NCBI RefSeq assembly: GCF_037577855.1
Contig: NZ_JBAKFX010000016.1
Coordinates: 4,482-68,481 of the forward strand
DNA length: 64,000 nucleotides
Reading direction: 5' to 3'
Source of the DNA: Dethiothermospora halolimnae
GTDB taxonomy: Bacteria > Bacillota > Clostridia > Tissierellales > VENL01
Positions 61,716-64,000 of this stretch are shown here, in pieces. The translations under genes and the position numbers were made by a program. The notes under the pieces were generated by a model. It searched no databases, had not been told where the DNA came from, and worked only from the letters and a program-made list of their open reading frames with translations. The first letter of the stretch is position 1, and each line of letters opens with the position of its first letter.

Positions 61716-62289
61716 CTTTTTTTCCTCCCACCCAAAATACTTCAAGAGCTGCAAAAACTAGAAATACTATTAAACATACTATTAACTTTATTATATTAAT
61801 CTTTATCAATATTAAAACTATAATTAGGGAAAATAAAATAACTTCCACCAATCCAAATCTGTCAACTAAATTACTATTATTATTCATTCTATCTAACTTT
61901 AAGTCTATAATGTCATCTATAAGTTGAAGTAATAACATAATTAAAAAAGAAGATATCATAGGATATAGTCCTATTAATAAAGTACCTACTAAAAATACTA
62001 ATACTCCTTCTTGATATCCTTTAATTTTAAAAGATAACTTCCTATTTAAGTCACTAAACATACCTATTATATATGCAGAAAATAATAAGGATATGGAGAC
62101 TTCTTTATCTAACAAACAAGCCATAGAAAATATAATTAATCCGTAGGGAAGAACTCCTGTTCCCATATTATATATCAATTTTTTTAATAATTTATTATCA
62201 TCGTCGATATAGTCATCTATCATCTTTATAACAAAGGCTGTGAAAATTATGGCCACAATCATCTTTACTCTATAGGCTTTTAAGAACAA
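61696..62289 (-). CDS. Polytopic membrane protein with two Asp-rich motifs, unknown function
   Basis: A 197-residue hydrophobic protein with about six membrane segments. Two aspartate-rich motifs stand out: KMIDDYIDDD (about 22-31) and LIDDIIDLKLD (about 122-132), the second matching DDxxDxxxD. Such motifs recall UbiA-type prenyltransferases, but the protein is short for that family, so this is only a hint. It starts at TTG behind GAGGTGA, overlaps the GTPase gene by 20 bases and the CPxC gene by 20 bases, so all are probably translated together. Confidence 0.65.
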   Translation of the reverse strand: MFLKAYRVKMIVAIIFTAFVIKMIDDYIDDDNKLLKKLIYNMGTGVLPYGLIIFSMACLLDKEVSISLLFSAYIIGMFSDLNRKLSFKIKGYQEGVLVFLVGTLLIGLYPMISSFLIMLLLQLIDDIIDLKLDRMNNNSNLVDRFGLVEVILFSLIIVLILIKINIIKLIVCLIVFLVFAALEVFWVGGKKDGSHNL

Positions 62290-62869
62290 AAGTCTTCACC
62301 TCGTTAAACCCTGTTTTATATAATGCAGATATAGGAAATATATTGGAACTTTTAAGCTTCCGTCTTAAAAACTTGATATCGCCTAACTCTTCGTCTAGAT
62401 CTATTTTATTAGGCAATAAAGCATAATTTTTTTTGTTGTTACCATAGTTTATAATCTGCTTATCAATTTTACTTATGTAACCTTTATTTTTAACCCTATA
62501 TGTATCTATTATATGCAGTATTAGATCACAATTCTCCAGTTGGTCTAGTGTCTGAATTATTCCATTTCTTATGGCTAGCTCTGGGTGTATGCCATCCATC
62601 AATCCACTGGAATCTAATATATTTAACTCCTTATGGCCTTTATATACCTTAATATTCATTTTAGTTGACTGTATACATCTAGTTTTATAGGGTTTTTTAG
62701 AAGATAAGTAGGCCTTGGCTGCATCTATTGTCATTTCCTTTTTTAAGCTTCTACCACTGGGATATTGAAATTTTATTATAATTTTTTTTAATCCTAAAAA
62801 TTCTGCAAAATTTAACATAAACAATGTTTTCCCAGCATTGGCTTTTCCTATAATTAAAGCTCTTTTCAA
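62270..62869 (-). CDS. Small Era-like GTPase encoded after spoVK
   Basis: A 199-residue P-loop GTPase: G1 GKANAGKT (8-15), G3 DSSG in LDSSGLMDG, G4 NKID and G5-like SALY. The start is TTG, with TTGA overlapping the spoVK stop. No KH or other accessory domain is present, so it is not Era or Der. Its role is unknown; coupling to spoVK suggests action in the same process, possibly sporulation. Confidence 0.8.
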   Translation of the reverse strand: MKRALIIGKANAGKTLFMLNFAEFLGLKKIIIKFQYPSGRSLKKEMTIDAAKAYLSSKKPYKTRCIQSTKMNIKVYKGHKELNILDSSGLMDGIHPELAIRNGIIQTLDQLENCDLILHIIDTYRVKNKGYISKIDKQIINYGNNKKNYALLPNKIDLDEELGDIKFLRRKLKSSNIFPISALYKTGFNEVKTFVLKSL

Positions 62870-63807
62870 TACTTATCATCCCCTTCTATATCATCTTTTC
62901 TTATAAGTAGTAAATCCTCTTTTGTAATAATACTTTGTTTTTTAAGTCTTATGGCTTGTTTTCTAAAGGATTTTTCTATTATATTTCTAACTAGTCTAGC
63001 ATTGCCACTGTTAAAGGAATAATTATTAGTGCTTAATAAAAGTCTTAATTTTCTTATTGCCTCCTTTGTTAATTCATACTCCTTTTCTATAGCCATTTTT
63101 TCGGCAATTTTTATGAGTTCATCAACGGTGTAATCGTGGAAATTAATATGTATAGGAAATCTAGACTTTAACCCTGGATTAAGTTTAAGAAAATACTCCA
63201 TTTCATCTTCATAGCCTGCTAATATTAAAATTAAATCATTCTTATTATCCTCCATAGATTTAACCAAGGCATCTATAGCTTCCTTTCCAAAGTCCTTCTC
63301 ACCACCCCTTGCTAAAGAGTATGCTTCATCAATAAATAAAATACCTCCCATAGCCTTCTTTACCTGTTGTCGCACCTTAAGAGCTGTATGGCCTATATAC
63401 TCCCCCACTATATCTGCCCTTTCTATTTCTATTAAATGTCCCTTTTCTAAAACTCTCATTTCTTTAAACAGTTTTCCGATTATTCTAGCTACAGTAGTTT
63501 TTCCAGTACCGGGATTTCCCTTAAATATCATATGTAAAACTATTGGGTCTGCAAGGAGTTTTGCTTCTCTTCTTTTATCTTGAATATCCACAAAAGCCCT
63601 TATTTCCTCTATTAGTTCCTTTACATTTTTAAGCCCCACAAGGGAGTTTAACTCATCAATTATTTCTTCGATTGATTCGATCTTTTCTTTTTTATTAGTG
63701 ACACTCTTTTTTAATGTAGTAGTATTAGAATTTGTAAACAATCTATCAAAGGTATCATTTAAATCTAACTTTCCTTCTCTATATAATGATATAACTTCTC
63801 TATTCAT
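62866..63807 (-). CDS. spoVK: Stage V sporulation protein K (AAA+ ATPase)
   Basis: A 313-residue AAA+ protein of the CbbX/SpoVK family: Walker A GNPGTGKT (97-104), Walker B ILFIDEAYS with D160-E161, sensor-type LILAGYEDEM, and arginine-finger region GLKSRFP. SpoVK is made in the mother cell and needed for spore maturation. GAGGTGAAAG precedes the ATG. It is the first gene of a minus-strand operon with a GTPase and two membrane proteins. The leader upstream is short before an intron end at about 63881. Confidence 0.92.
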   Translation of the reverse strand: MNREVISLYREGKLDLNDTFDRLFTNSNTTTLKKSVTNKKEKIESIEEIIDELNSLVGLKNVKELIEEIRAFVDIQDKRREAKLLADPIVLHMIFKGNPGTGKTTVARIIGKLFKEMRVLEKGHLIEIERADIVGEYIGHTALKVRQQVKKAMGGILFIDEAYSLARGGEKDFGKEAIDALVKSMEDNKNDLILILAGYEDEMEYFLKLNPGLKSRFPIHINFHDYTVDELIKIAEKMAIEKEYELTKEAIRKLRLLLSTNNYSFNSGNARLVRNIIEKSFRKQAIRLKKQSIITKEDLLLIRKDDIEGDDKY

Positions 63808-63880
63808 TCTTTCACCTCTAATTTAGTTGCTATTAATATCATATGCAATAGAATAATAGATTGTTAATATTTTTTATAGA

Positions 63881-64000
63881 GTAGGAGGTAGATAATTAAT
63901 TTATCTACCGGCCTCTCACACCACCGTACGTACCGTTCGGTATACGGCGGTTCACTAAGACAATCTGAATTTTTCATACTGTGAAGATAAACTTGTAAAG
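63881..64000 (-). mobile_element. 3' end of a group II intron (domains V and VI), continuing beyond the window
   Basis: On the minus strand, domain V lies at about 63951-63920. A 9-bp lower stem (ACCGCCGTA with TACGGTGGT, one G-U pair) carries a CGC triad. A two-base CG bulge and an upper TACC/GGTA stem with GAAC loop complete it. Domain VI follows as a hairpin at 63909-63887 (GGTAGATAA with TTATCTACC). The intron probably ends at about 63881 with ...CCTAC. Bases 63955-64000 contain a short open frame ending in TAG that may be the end of the intron reverse transcriptase gene (weak). The rest lies outside the window. Confidence 0.8.

Noticed and set aside
1..64000. CRISPR arrays, tRNA or rRNA genes, insertion-sequence transposases
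   Set aside because: No regularly spaced repeats, no cloverleaf-like GC-rich stretches and no transposase-like proteins were seen; the only mobile element is the intron end at the right edge.

Overview
This is a gene-dense, AT-rich (roughly 30% GC by eye) chromosomal window from a motile, spore-forming member of the Firmicutes, most likely class Clostridia (a Tissierellales-like relative is a guess). It holds the end of a flagellar/chemotaxis operon. Sporulation genes present are spoVS, spoVK, a ylmC/ymxH homologue, a ylxY-type deacetylase and ftsK/spoIIIE. The gene order rpsB-tsf-pyrH-frr-uppS-cdsA-dxr-rseP-ispG-polC-rimP-nusA-rnpM-ylxQ-infB-rbfA-nrnA-truB-ribF-rpsO-pnp is classic for Firmicutes. 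Nearly everything up to 56.5 kb is on the + strand. No rRNA, tRNA or CRISPR array was seen.

Layout. 1-8715: PilZ protein (cut by the window edge), cheB, cheA, cheW, cheC, cheD, sigD, a FapA-like protein and two small unknowns, closed by a terminator. 8850-12046: rpsB with a structured leader, tsf, pyrH, frr and a 64-residue unknown. 12073-22759: uppS, cdsA, dxr, rseP, ispG, a GT2 glycosyltransferase, an MgtC-like protein and polC. 22906-30338: the rimP-nusA-infB operon through truB and ribF. 30345-33052: rpsO with an S15-type pseudoknot leader, then pnp. 33140-42623: deacetylase, M16 peptidase, dut, ylmC/ymxH, aspartate kinase, tepA, uppP, ftsK and the selenouridine synthase mnmH. 42638-51053: rimO, pgsA, recA, an SbcD-like nuclease with an SbcC/Rad50-like ATPase split over separate genes, and rny. 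51084-56502: spoVS, dipeptidase, PHP phosphoesterase, PadR regulator, aminotransferase and purB. 56532-60193: uvsE, a roughly 600-bp intergenic region with repeated Spo0A-like motifs, a Xer-type recombinase, and the divergent SOS pair yneA/lexA. 60186-63807 (minus strand): a methionine-gamma-lyase-like enzyme, then an operon read as spoVK, a small GTPase, a polytopic membrane protein and a small CxxC membrane protein. 63881-64000: the 3' end of a group II intron on the minus strand.

Systems. DNA repair is well represented: recA, lexA and yneA with LexA operators and strong sigma-A promoters, uvsE, the SbcCD-like operon, and a Xer recombinase. The most unusual points are: (1) RNase Y can only reach its full, membrane-anchored length by starting at an AUU codon (49491) behind an ideal Shine-Dalgarno; (2) the SbcC/Rad50-type ATPase is encoded as an N-terminal half carrying Walker A and a CxxC hook, a small coiled-coil protein, and a C-terminal half carrying the signature and Walker B motifs, after an SbcD-like gene whose leader has a perfect inverted repeat; (3) the spoVK-GTPase-membrane protein operon has no function I can assign.

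Start codons. Many genes have a Shine-Dalgarno of the form AGGTGA whose GTG lies in frame nine bases before the real start. I moved those starts downstream; each entry explains the choice.
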